Below are positions 1-7,260 of a stretch of DNA of 22,200 nucleotides, piece by piece (the stretch's first letter is position 1; each line of letters opens with the position of its first letter). The stretch lies in NCBI GenBank assembly GCA_046160725.1, contig JBJXHB010000014.1, forward strand, positions 1 through 22,200, written 5' to 3'. A model generated the notes under the pieces. The model was not told the DNA's origin and did not search any database. It saw nothing but the letters and a program-made list of their open reading frames with translations. The stretch is from JBJXHB01 sp046160725. Its GTDB lineage: Bacteria > Pseudomonadota > Gammaproteobacteria > Burkholderiales > Burkholderiaceae_C. Both the position numbers and the translations under genes were made by a program.

Positions 1-246
1 TCTGCGCTGATGAACGACACGCGCTACGGCCTGACGGCGGGCGTCTTCACCCGCAGCGCCCGTGCCGCAGGTGCGATTCTTTCGAAGGTCAACTCCGGCA
101 CCGCCTACTGGAACTGCTGCGACCGCGTCAGCCCGCGCCTGCCCTGGAGCGGCCATGGCGACTCCGGCATCGGGCTGACGCTTTCCACCCACGGCATCCT
201 GACCTTCACCCGGCCCAAGGCCTGGCACATGCGGCAGCCGGGATGA
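1..246 (+). CDS. Aldehyde dehydrogenase family protein, C-terminal fragment
   Basis: The reading frame is open from base 1 to a TGA at 244-246, so only the last 81 residues of a longer protein are inside the window. The fragment has the end of the catalytic fold of NAD(P)-dependent aldehyde dehydrogenases: NDTRYGLTAGVFT, a SGTAYWN segment in place of the usual GTVWVN, and LPWSGHGDSGIG, which matches the PFGGxxxSGxG motif near the family's C-terminus. The catalytic Cys and Glu lie upstream, outside the window. Enzymes of this family oxidise aldehydes to acids in the cytoplasm; the substrate cannot be told from this part. The stop codon overlaps the next gene's start (ATGA), so the two are probably translationally coupled. 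Confidence 0.85.
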   Translation, partial: SALMNDTRYGLTAGVFTRSARAAGAILSKVNSGTAYWNCCDRVSPRLPWSGHGDSGIGLTLSTHGILTFTRPKAWHMRQPG

Positions 247-920
247 CACGCCTGGCCCTGTTCGACCTCGACCACACGCTGCTGGACGGCGACAGCGATG
301 TCCTGTGGTGCGACTGGCTGATGGACCAGGGCGTGCTGGACCGCGACCGCTTCGAGCCCGAGAACCAGCGCATGGAGGCCGCCTACAAGGCCGGGCAGGT
401 GACGCCGCAGGACTTCTGCGGCTTCTACGTCGCCAGCCTGGCCGGGCGCACGCCGCACCAGTGGCAGCCGCTGCGCGAGGCCTACATGCGCCAGATCATC
501 GCGCCGCGGCTGGGCGCGCCAGCGCGCGCCCTGGTGCGCCGCCATCTCGATGCCGGCGACACCGTGGTGCTGACCACCGCGACCAACCGCTTCCTGACCG
601 AGCTGACAGCCGCCGAGCTGGGCATTGCCCACCTGATCGCCACCGAGTGCGAGACCGACGCCGACGGCCGCTACACCGGCCGCATCGCCGGCGTGCTGAA
701 CATGCGCGAGGGCAAGCCGGTCCGGCTGCAGGCCTGGCGCGCCGCCAACGGGCTCGACGACCCCGACATCGACAGCGTGGCCTACAGCGACTCGATCAAC
801 GACCTGCCGCTGCTCCTGGCGGCCCGGCGTGCCGTCGCCGTGGACCCGGATGCGAAGCTGCGCGCCGAGGCGCTTGCCCGCGGCTGGGCCGTGCTGTCGC
901 TGAGGGGTGCCGTGGCCTGA
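243..920 (+). CDS. HAD-IB family phosphatase (SerB-like)
   Basis: The 225-residue product has every HAD superfamily motif: FDLDHTLL with nucleophile Asp8 and acid/base Asp10, the VVLTTATN motif II around residue 108-115, Lys158 in EGKPVRL (motif III), and YSDSINDLPLL at 181-191 with the Mg-binding acidic pair. The cap between motifs I and II is the alpha-helical type of subfamily IB, which includes phosphoserine phosphatase. It would be a soluble cytoplasmic phosphomonoesterase. Proteins like this are annotated as SerB-like, but the true substrate is unknown and the organism may have a separate SerB. The ATG at 243 overlaps the preceding aldehyde dehydrogenase stop, which fixes the start. The stop is only 4 bases from the stop of the convergent downstream gene. 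Confidence 0.85.
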   Translation: MTRLALFDLDHTLLDGDSDVLWCDWLMDQGVLDRDRFEPENQRMEAAYKAGQVTPQDFCGFYVASLAGRTPHQWQPLREAYMRQIIAPRLGAPARALVRRHLDAGDTVVLTTATNRFLTELTAAELGIAHLIATECETDADGRYTGRIAGVLNMREGKPVRLQAWRAANGLDDPDIDSVAYSDSINDLPLLLAARRAVAVDPDAKLRAEALARGWAVLSLRGAVA

Positions 921-924
921 CCGT

Positions 925-2559
925 TCAGCCGGGCCGCGGGCGCCTGATGGCCGCCACTACCTGCGACACCGCCAACAGCTTCGACTCGTCCGGATCGGCC
1001 GCGGCCGATGCCATCTGGCGCAGGTCGGACAGCGTGGGCAGCGTGACCACGTCCGGTGCCGGCACCAGCGCCTCGATCGCCACGCCAGCCAGCTCGCAGC
1101 CGGAGCGCCGGCGCCGGTTGGGCACCAGCGCATCGAAGCGGATGCGCACTGCAAGCCCGGGCCGCAAGGCCTGAACCGGACCGAACCTTGCCACCGCGTG
1201 GTCGCGAGCCGCGGCCAGCAGGACCGCGGCGTCCAATCCGGGCCCCAGCTGTGCCGTCCGGCCCACCGACAGAAGTGCGAGCGCACCCGGCGCCGGCCGC
1301 TGGCCGCCGCGGGACGCAGCCTCGACCGCGTCCACCTCGGCTGCCGACGACGGCGCGCGGCTCCAGACGGCCAGCTCGAACGCCGGCGCCTGGCCGGCCG
1401 CCGTCGGCCATTCCAGGTAGGCCACCTGGGCCAGGCCCTGCAGCCGCGGCAGGGGCCAGGCCTGGACTTCGTCGCCAACAGGTTCGCGGCCCACCAGCAG
1501 GCCTTGCCATCCCTTCTGCCGGGCCAGGTGCTGCCATTGGCCGGGCGACCGGGTGGCCAGCGGCTGCGGCGCCGGCGCCATGGCCATCCACGACGGCAGC
1601 GCCAGTGCCTGCAGCCGCTCCTGCCGTTGCGCCGACGGCTGCATCGCCAGGTCCACGCCCTGCCATCGCAGCAGATCGTGGACCAGCAGTGCAGGAGCAC
1701 CCGGCGCACTGTCCCAGTGGCCCTCCAGTACGGCGTCGGCCAGGCCCGGCGCCTCAAGAGCCCGCAGCCAGGGGCTGCACCATTGGCCCGACTCGCTCCA
1801 CAGCTGCAGCCGGCCGGCGCGCGCCACGCATTGCACGCGCTGACCGCGCGGCCACGGTCGGGCCCAGCAGCCGCCGGCGGCGTCGCCGGCAACCGGCGTG
1901 GCGGCCGACTCCGGCCAAGGCATCGGCCGCCAGGGCCGGAAGGGCATCGGCAGTTGCGCGTCCTCGTCCGGCGCGGGGCTGCCAAGACTCGATGCCGTGC
2001 CGTCCGCCGCCGGCCAGCCCCTGCCGGCGGCCAGGTGGTCAAGGCGCAGCGCGACGCGGGTGGCGTCGATGTGCCAGGCCTGGGCCAGGCCACGGTGCAG
2101 CAGCGCCGGCGCCAGCCGCGCCGGCACGCTTCCGGTGGCCAACTGCAGCAGCAGGCGCCGCTGCGGATGCGTCAGCGGGCCCAGCATGGCACCGATGGCG
2201 TCGCGCCGCGCGGCGGCGTCCAGGCCAGCCATGGCCCGCAGCGCATGGAGCGCCGCGGCGAGGCCGGGCGCAGCGCCATCGCCGGCGGGCCATGCATGCG
2301 CCAGGGCCTCCAGGGCGCCGCCGGCCTCCTGCTCGCAGTGATCCCACAGCCAGGGCGGCAGCCCGGTCAGCATCTGCCCCAGGGCGCGCAGGGCCGCATC
2401 GTCCAGCAACCGCGGCCCGCGCCGGCCGGCCAGCAGCAACGCCGAGATCAGGGCGTCGGCCGGCGGCAGCGGCTGAGCGAAGTGGCCGGCCAGCGCCTGG
2501 GCGGCCCCCGCGTCGTCGGCGCCCTCCAGCCGGGCCAACAGGACCACGAGGCGCTGCAT
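925..2559 (-). CDS. Degenerate ATP-dependent DNA ligase homologue (probable pseudoenzyme)
   Basis: This 544-residue protein follows the layout of the bacterial ligases that pair with a metallo-beta-lactamase exonuclease. An all-helical DNA-binding region covers about residues 1-175, a remnant nucleotidyltransferase domain about 200-385, and an OB-like domain about 390-520 containing ARFGPVQALRPGL (457-469). Recognisable family segments include VHDLLRWQGVDL (293-304). The catalytic motifs are gone: the KxDG active-site lysine region reads WPRGQRVQ (236-243), the DGE motif reads LEGHW (278-282), the EGxMxK motif reads QGLLVGR (352-358), the KWK motif reads AWPLPRLQ (367-374), and the basic motif VI is absent. 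It should not be able to form a ligase-AMP adduct. No other reading frame across the region restores the motifs, so a frameshift does not explain this. Start and stop overlap with the upstream exonuclease (TGATG), implying co-translation. A structural DNA-binding or exonuclease-partner role is inference; slow decay is the alternative. Confidence 0.75.
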   Translation of the reverse strand: MQRLVVLLARLEGADDAGAAQALAGHFAQPLPPADALISALLLAGRRGPRLLDDAALRALGQMLTGLPPWLWDHCEQEAGGALEALAHAWPAGDGAAPGLAAALHALRAMAGLDAAARRDAIGAMLGPLTHPQRRLLLQLATGSVPARLAPALLHRGLAQAWHIDATRVALRLDHLAAGRGWPAADGTASSLGSPAPDEDAQLPMPFRPWRPMPWPESAATPVAGDAAGGCWARPWPRGQRVQCVARAGRLQLWSESGQWCSPWLRALEAPGLADAVLEGHWDSAPGAPALLVHDLLRWQGVDLAMQPSAQRQERLQALALPSWMAMAPAPQPLATRSPGQWQHLARQKGWQGLLVGREPVGDEVQAWPLPRLQGLAQVAYLEWPTAAGQAPAFELAVWSRAPSSAAEVDAVEAASRGGQRPAPGALALLSVGRTAQLGPGLDAAVLLAAARDHAVARFGPVQALRPGLAVRIRFDALVPNRRRRSGCELAGVAIEALVPAPDVVTLPTLSDLRQMASAAADPDESKLLAVSQVVAAIRRPRPG

Positions 2560-3620
2560 CAGGCAGGTGTCGAAAGGCTATCCGCGCCGTCGGCCTGCGC
2601 GCCAGCGCGCTCGGCCGGCTCGCCCTCGCCACCATAGGCGGTACCGAACAGGCCGGCCTGGAGGCCCTGCGCCTGCAGCCAGCGTGCCAGGGGCTGCGCC
2701 TGGCCATGCATGACGATGACGCGATGCGCGCCGGTCGCCGCGATGGCGCGGGTCAGCCCGTCCCAGTCGGCATGGTCCGACAGCACGAAGCCCATGCCGC
2801 CGCCGCGCCGCGCGCGACCGCCACGCAGCAGCATCCAGCCACTGGCAAAGGCCTCGGCCGCGCCGGCCAGCGTCGCCGCGTAGGGCCCGCCACGCAGGCC
2901 CGGGGGTGCCACCACCAAGGCACCGGCTGGCAGGCGTCCACCCGGCAGGGTGTCCAGCCCCAGCGTGGCCGGCAGGCGCACGCCGGCGGCCAGGTAGGCC
3001 TGGTTGACGGCGCGCACCGCGGGGTGCACCACGATGGGTCCGGCCATCGCTTCCAGCCCCGCCAGCAGCCGCTGCGCCTTGCCCAGGCTGTAGCCCCGCA
3101 GCACGCTGGCGCGCCCGAGTGCCGCATTGGCCTGCCACCAGGCCTGTATGGCCTCGAACACCAGGGCCTGGCGCGGCCATCGGTAGACCGGCAGCCCGAA
3201 CGTGGACTCGGTGACGAAGCAGTCGCAGCGCACCGGCTCGAAGGCGGTGCAGGTGGGATTGGCCTCGCCGTCGGCACGGCAGTCGTAGTCGCCCGAAACC
3301 ACCCAGACCTGCCCGCCGTACTCCAGCCGGACCTGGGCCGAGCCCAGCACATGCCCCGCCGGGTGCAGGCTGATGCGCACCCCACGCTCGACCACCACCT
3401 CGCCGTAGCGCAGGGTCTGCAGCGGCAGCGTCGCCCCCAGGCGCACGCGCAGCAGGCCCGCTCCGTCGGCCGCGGCCAGCACCCGGCCGTGGCCGCCGCG
3501 CGCATGGTCGGCATGGGCATGGGTGATGACGGCCCGGGGCACCGGCCGGGACGGGTCGATGTAGAAGTCGCCAGGCGGGCAGTACAGGCCCTCGCGGCGC
3601 TCGATGATCAGGTCGGCCAT
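2559..3620 (-). CDS. Ligase-associated DNA exonuclease, metallo-beta-lactamase/beta-CASP fold
   Basis: The 353-residue product matches the ligase-associated exonuclease family (mRNA 3'-end processing factor-like). It opens with GLYCPPGDFYIDP (residues 11-23), typical of this family, then has the metal-binding HAHADH (34-39), the AGHVLGSA motif (88-95), SGDYD (109-113), and later the beta-CASP elements GYSLGKAQR and LSDHADWDGL plus a VMHG motif. The zinc ligands all appear present, so it is predicted to be an active nuclease. In relatives it acts with an ATP-dependent ligase, an Lhr-type helicase and a phosphoesterase in DNA repair. I chose the ATG at 3620, which gives the family's usual N-terminus; an in-frame start at 3665 would add 15 low-complexity residues. 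It overlaps the degenerate ligase gene by one base. Confidence 0.87.
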   Translation of the reverse strand: MADLIIERREGLYCPPGDFYIDPSRPVPRAVITHAHADHARGGHGRVLAAADGAGLLRVRLGATLPLQTLRYGEVVVERGVRISLHPAGHVLGSAQVRLEYGGQVWVVSGDYDCRADGEANPTCTAFEPVRCDCFVTESTFGLPVYRWPRQALVFEAIQAWWQANAALGRASVLRGYSLGKAQRLLAGLEAMAGPIVVHPAVRAVNQAYLAAGVRLPATLGLDTLPGGRLPAGALVVAPPGLRGGPYAATLAGAAEAFASGWMLLRGGRARRGGGMGFVLSDHADWDGLTRAIAATGAHRVIVMHGQAQPLARWLQAQGLQAGLFGTAYGGEGEPAERAGAQADGADSLSTPA

Positions 3621-3692
3621 GGGCGGGTCGGCGCGAGTCGGGTCAGCGCGGGGCGGCCGCCGCACGGCAAGCGCGTCGCCGCGGCAGCGCCA

Positions 3693-4190
3693 TCAGATCA
3701 GGTCGCCCGGCGAGGTCGGGCGATAGCGCTCGTCCTCTTCACGGCCCATGTAGGACTCGCGCACCGCCCGCACCAGCGTCTCGCGCTCGCGCAGGATGAA
3801 CCGCGCCAGCTCGCGGTGCTGCCAGGGCCGCAGCGTGGCCTCGGTCAGCATCACGATCTCGGCCATCAGGGCCCAGTCCACGTGCGAGGCATCCAGCCAC
3901 AGGGCGCCGGTCGGCGGCACGTGGCGCAGCAGCTCGGCCACTGCGTCGTCGCCGCCGCGCGAGGTCAGCTGCACCATGAAGGGCAGCCGCGGCAGGAACG
4001 GCCGGTCCAGCGACTGCGGGCCCCACAGCACGATCAGGCTCTGCGCCGGACGGTTCTCGATGTGGTCGCCGGCGTCATCGACCACGACCTCGGCCTGCGG
4101 CCCGGACATGCGCCGCTGCGCACCGATCCAGCAGCCGGGCTGCCAGTCGGGCAGCAGGCGCTGTCGGTCCAGGTCACGTATCCTCAGCAT
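3693..4190 (-). CDS. Hypothetical protein upstream of the exonuclease
   Basis: I do not recognise this 165-residue protein. It begins MLRIRDLDRQRLLPDW, is soluble with no signal peptide or membrane segment, has a central beta-rich part (SLIVLWG, LPFMVQLTS), and ends in a helical, charged region (HRELARFILRERETLVRAVRES) followed by a short acidic/Pro tail. The ATG at 4190 was chosen because the frame upstream of it is low-complexity and overlaps the divergent gene. It lies 72 bases upstream of the exonuclease on the same strand and is probably co-transcribed with it. This is the place where the helicase or phosphoesterase of the usual repair module might be expected, but I see no helicase Walker motif or phosphoesterase metal motif. 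Function unknown. Confidence 0.7.
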   Translation of the reverse strand: MLRIRDLDRQRLLPDWQPGCWIGAQRRMSGPQAEVVVDDAGDHIENRPAQSLIVLWGPQSLDRPFLPRLPFMVQLTSRGGDDAVAELLRHVPPTGALWLDASHVDWALMAEIVMLTEATLRPWQHRELARFILRERETLVRAVRESYMGREEDERYRPTSPGDLI

Positions 4191-4191
4191 G

Positions 4192-4204
4192 GGTCGATTC
4201 GACC
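4192..4204. promoter_or_regulatory. Inverted repeat between divergent starts
   Basis: GGTCGA-T-TCGACC is a perfect 6-base inverted repeat around a single central T. It fills the space next to the start codon of the 165-residue protein (ATG ending at 4190, minus strand) and the most upstream possible ATG (4205) of the divergent DUF805 gene. It could be an operator or could be chance; nothing else supports it. Confidence 0.3.
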
Positions 4205-4228
4205 ATGACCCGGCGGCATACTGGGCCC

Positions 4229-4627
4229 ATGCTTGCATCCGGAACATCCCACCCGCCGCTGGCCGACGCCTGGCGCGAGTCCATGACCCCGGCGCAGCTG
4301 CTGCTGAGCCGCCACGGCCGCATCGGACGCGCACGCTGGTGGGCCTTCGGCATCGGCGTGCCCCTGGCAATCTTCGTCATCGGCCATGCGCTGATGCAGA
4401 TCGCCGGCCTGGACGGCAGCTCGGCGATCAACGGCGCCGTCCGGCTGCTGGCCCTGATTCCGATGGTGGCCGTCACAGCCAAGCGCTGGCACGACCTGGG
4501 CCGCAGCGCCTGGTGGGTGGCGCTGCTGGTGATACCGGTGCTGGGCCTGGCCTGGACCGCCCTGGAGTGCGGCCTGCGGCGCGGACAGCCGGGCGACAAC
4601 CGCTACGGCCCGCAGCCCGCTGGCTGA
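4229..4627 (+). CDS. DUF805 domain inner-membrane protein
   Basis: The protein (132 residues from this start) has the DUF805 pattern: a short LLLSRHGRIGRARWW segment matching the family's GRxxRxxFW entry, a first membrane helix (FGIGVPLAIFVIGHAL), a second (AVRLLALIPMVAVTA), the conserved KRWHDLGRSAWW motif, a third helix (VALLVIPVLGLAW), and a short C-terminal tail ending in GDNRYGP, typical of the family. Three in-frame ATGs are possible (4205, 4229, 4283), none with a clear ribosome binding site; the one at 4283 gives a protein starting MTPAQLLLSRHGR, also plausible. The family is common in bacteria and its function is not established. It stands alone on this strand, divergent from the exonuclease group and convergent with clsB. 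Confidence 0.8.
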   Translation: MLASGTSHPPLADAWRESMTPAQLLLSRHGRIGRARWWAFGIGVPLAIFVIGHALMQIAGLDGSSAINGAVRLLALIPMVAVTAKRWHDLGRSAWWVALLVIPVLGLAWTALECGLRRGQPGDNRYGPQPAG

Positions 4628-4644
4628 GCGGCGCTGGCGCGGCG

Positions 4645-5928
4645 TCAGTACCGGCCGGTGATGCCGGCCAGGCGCAGGAACCAGTGCGCCACCCAGGCCA
4701 CGAATCCCCGACGCAAGACACCCATCACGCCGCGGCCGACCGGCGGCGCCGCCACCGCCGTGGACACCGCCAGGGCGCTCTCGAACTCCTGCCGCAGCTG
4801 CGCGGTGAAATCCGCATCGCGCACGATGACGTTGGCCTCCAGGTTGAGCAGCAGCGACAACGGGTCGATGTTGGAGCTGCCGACCGTGGACCAGTCGTCG
4901 TCGATGGCGCAGACCTTGGCATGCAGGAAGGCGGCGGTGTATTCGTGGATCTCCACGCCACGTGCCAGAAGCTCGTCGTACAGCACCTGGGCCGCCAATG
5001 CCGCGAACTTGTAGTCGGCCTTGCCCTGCAGCAGCAGTCGCACCCGCACGCCGCGCCGCGCCGCGTTGCGCAGGGCGCGGCGGAACCGGCCACCGGGATA
5101 GAAGTACGGGCTGACCAGGTCGATGCTGGACTCGGCCGCGTTCAGCGCCTCGATGTAGGCGCTCTCGATGCCGCGGCGCTGGCGCAGGTTGTCCCTGACC
5201 AGGAAAGCCGCATGCATCGGGCCGTCGGGGCCGTCGCCCATCATCAGCGAGCGCTGCGTGGCGCTGATGCGCAGGCGGCGCAGCATGCGGCGGGCCCGCG
5301 CCACAGGCTCGCTGCTGCGCGCCAGCGCCCGCACCTCGTCGCGCCAGTCGGTGCCCAGCGCGGCGCGGCTCCACATGGCCCGCGCGGTCTGCTCGATCGG
5401 GCGCACCAGCGGCCCGCGCACCTCGACGGCAAAGTCCAGCCGCGGCGCGTCCAGCACGCCATGGTTCAGGTCCCGCTGGTCGCCGATGATGTTGATGCCG
5501 CCGACGAAGCCGACCGCGCCATCGACCACGCACAGCTTCTGATGAAGACGCCGCAGCGAGCCCGGCTGCAGCAGGCTCCACCAGTTGCCGACCGGACGAA
5601 ACACGGTCAGCTCCAGGTTCGTCACCGTCATCCACTCGCGCAACCGGTGCAAGGTGCCCTTGGAGCCGAAACCATCGACCACCACGCGCACCCGCACGCC
5701 GCGCCGCGCCGCGCCGGCCAGGGCCTGCGCGACCCCCTGGCTGTCGGCATCATCGTGGAAGATGTAGGTGGCCAGCCAGACATGGTCGCGCGCCCCCGCG
5801 ATGGCCGCGCACATGGCCGGAAACAGCTCGGCGCCACCGCGCAGCAGCCGCACCTGGTTGCCGCCCATGTACAGCGGCCCGGGCGCCGCATACCAGGCGC
5901 CGGCTGCATGCAGGTCGACGGGTTCCAT
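4645..5928 (-). CDS. clsB: Cardiolipin synthase B (phospholipase D superfamily)
   Basis: The 427-residue protein has two phospholipase D HKD motifs, LHQKLCVVD (His129, Lys131, Asp136) and LHAKVCAID (His336, Lys338, Asp343), each followed by the usual GG/GSSN residues (FVGGINI and TVGSSNID). This is the arrangement of cardiolipin synthases of the ClsB class, which make cardiolipin from phosphatidylglycerol in the inner membrane. It lacks the two N-terminal membrane helices of ClsA. It carries a hydrophobic C-terminal stretch (VAWVAHWFLRLAGI) that may sit on the membrane. The ATG at 5928 is preferred over a TTG at 5931. It follows the EEP-family nuclease gene by 15 bases; the pair is a usual one in Burkholderiales from my knowledge. 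Confidence 0.9.
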   Translation of the reverse strand: MEPVDLHAAGAWYAAPGPLYMGGNQVRLLRGGAELFPAMCAAIAGARDHVWLATYIFHDDADSQGVAQALAGAARRGVRVRVVVDGFGSKGTLHRLREWMTVTNLELTVFRPVGNWWSLLQPGSLRRLHQKLCVVDGAVGFVGGINIIGDQRDLNHGVLDAPRLDFAVEVRGPLVRPIEQTARAMWSRAALGTDWRDEVRALARSSEPVARARRMLRRLRISATQRSLMMGDGPDGPMHAAFLVRDNLRQRRGIESAYIEALNAAESSIDLVSPYFYPGGRFRRALRNAARRGVRVRLLLQGKADYKFAALAAQVLYDELLARGVEIHEYTAAFLHAKVCAIDDDWSTVGSSNIDPLSLLLNLEANVIVRDADFTAQLRQEFESALAVSTAVAAPPVGRGVMGVLRRGFVAWVAHWFLRLAGITGRY

Positions 5929-5943
5929 CAAGCCACCCTGTCC

Positions 5944-6753
5944 TCAGTCCGGTTCGAGTTCGACGATGAGGGGCAGATGATCCGACATCCGCGCCCAGGC
6001 GCCACCGCGCGGCACCTGGGCTGTCGCGCAGGCGAAGCCGCGCAGGTAGACCCGGTCCAATGCAAACACCGGCACGCGCGACGGAAACGTGCGCTGCATC
6101 GGCCCGCTGCCGCCGGGCCGGGCACGCCGCAGACCATGGGCGGCCATGGGTTCGTCCAGCCGCTCGCCCCAGTCGTTGAAGTCGCCCGCCACCAGCAGCG
6201 GCGCACCCGCGGGCACATGCTCCTCGATGAAGGCGCCGAGCCGCTCGACCTGGCGCACGCGGCTGGCATGGATCAGGCCCAGGTGCACCACGACCGCATG
6301 CACCGTCATGCCCTGCCACACCACGGGCACATGCAGCAGGCCGCGCTGCTCGAACCGATGGTCGCTGAGGTCGCGGTGCCCGACATCGCCCACCGGCCAG
6401 CGCGACAGCAGCGCGTTGCCATGCTCGCCATGGCGGGTGACGGCGTTGGTGCGGTAGACCGCGGCATAGCCCTCCGGCGCCAGGAACTCGGCCTGGCCCT
6501 CGGCCGGCCAACCGAACCAGGTGCGATCGAAGTGCCGCGCCTCGCGGTGATGGAACAGCCGCACCTCCTGCAGGAACACCAGGTCGGCATCGAAGGACTC
6601 GACCGCCAGGCCCAGGTTGTGGATCTCCAGGCGGCGCGCGCCGGCCAGGCCGCGCACGCCCTTGTGGATGTTGTAGGTCGCCACCCGCAAGGTCTGGGTG
6701 GAGAACGGCTGCGTGTGCTGGTAGCGCGAGGCGCCGAAGGTCGAGACACGCAT
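5944..6753 (-). CDS. Endonuclease/exonuclease/phosphatase (EEP) family protein
   Basis: The 269-residue product carries the metal-dependent EEP fold motifs in order: RVATYNIHKG (Asn28), LVFLQEV (Glu63), VVHLGL (His157), AGDFNDW (189-195), LDRVYLRG (232-239) and SDHLPLIVEL (257-266). These are the catalytic positions of exonuclease III/DNase I/sphingomyelinase-like phosphodiesterases, so the enzyme is probably active. The substrate is unknown; DNA, phospholipid headgroups or another phosphodiester are all possible, and adjacency to clsB makes a lipid link thinkable but unproven. No signal peptide is visible. The ATG at 6753 lies 7 bases after the nudB stop, consistent with one transcript. Confidence 0.85.
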   Translation of the reverse strand: MRVSTFGASRYQHTQPFSTQTLRVATYNIHKGVRGLAGARRLEIHNLGLAVESFDADLVFLQEVRLFHHREARHFDRTWFGWPAEGQAEFLAPEGYAAVYRTNAVTRHGEHGNALLSRWPVGDVGHRDLSDHRFEQRGLLHVPVVWQGMTVHAVVVHLGLIHASRVRQVERLGAFIEEHVPAGAPLLVAGDFNDWGERLDEPMAAHGLRRARPGGSGPMQRTFPSRVPVFALDRVYLRGFACATAQVPRGGAWARMSDHLPLIVELEPD

Positions 6754-6760
6754 GGCCGGC

Positions 6761-7240
6761 TCAGCCACCGGACTGCACCATGGACGGCAGCAGCCTGACT
6801 GCCTGCGCATTGCTGGGCGAGAAGCAGGCCTGCGCCGCGGCCGGCCACGGCAGCCAGCGCCAGGCCAGGTGCTCGCGCGGGGCCAACCGGACCGGCGTGC
6901 CCTCGGCCACGGTGAGTCCGAACACATGCTCGGTGTTGCGCGTGACGCCCGGTGCATAGCGGTGGCGCCAGGTGGCCCAGATCTCGTAGTCGTTGCGCAG
7001 GTCCCAGTCGCGCAGGGCCGACAGCGGCACCGCGCCGCTGCCGATGCGGATGCCGGTCTCCTCCTCGACCTCTCGCATGCAGGTCTGCAGCAGCGGCTCG
7101 CCGGCATGGTCGAGCGACCCGGTGACGCTTTGCCAGGCTCCCGGCTTGTCGGCGCGCTCCAGCAACAGCACCGGCAGCGCCGGGGTGTGGAGCACCACCA
7201 GCACGCTCTCGGGAATCTTGAACGGGCGGGCGGTTTCCAC
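6761..7240 (-). CDS. nudB: Dihydroneopterin triphosphate diphosphatase (Nudix)
   Basis: The 159-residue protein aligns well with E. coli NudB: N-terminal FKIPESVLVVLH, WQSVTGSLDHAGEP leading into the Nudix box (residues 41-64, with REVEEETGI), then HRYAPGVTRNTEHVF, a NudB signature, and EHLAWRWL near the end. NudB removes pyrophosphate from 7,8-dihydroneopterin triphosphate in folate synthesis. The box has six residues rather than five between the first Gly and Glu, which I believe is usual in betaproteobacterial NudB. The start is inferred to be the GTG at 7240, since it sits 5-11 bases after a GCGAGG ribosome binding site and no ATG precedes the conserved region. It follows aspS by 20 bases. 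Confidence 0.9.
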   Translation of the reverse strand: METARPFKIPESVLVVLHTPALPVLLLERADKPGAWQSVTGSLDHAGEPLLQTCMREVEEETGIRIGSGAVPLSALRDWDLRNDYEIWATWRHRYAPGVTRNTEHVFGLTVAEGTPVRLAPREHLAWRWLPWPAAAQACFSPSNAQAVRLLPSMVQSGG

Positions 7241-7260
7241 GGCGGCCTCGCTGGGCGGTG

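Noticed and set aside
925..2559. A frameshift or assembly error as the cause of the missing ligase motifs
   Set aside because: The family similarity runs in one frame before, between and after the missing motifs, and the other frames over the same bases do not contain KxDG, DGE or KWK-like sequences.
1056..4208. A 1050-codon open frame on the plus strand
   Set aside because: It is antisense to the ligase-like, exonuclease and hypothetical genes, is Arg/Pro/Ala/Gly-rich low complexity without any family motif, and is the usual by-product of high-GC third positions.
3796..6798. A 1000-codon open frame on the plus strand
   Set aside because: It runs antisense to clsB and the EEP nuclease and across the DUF805 gene out of frame; the composition is low-complexity His/Arg/Gln/Ala with no recognisable domain.
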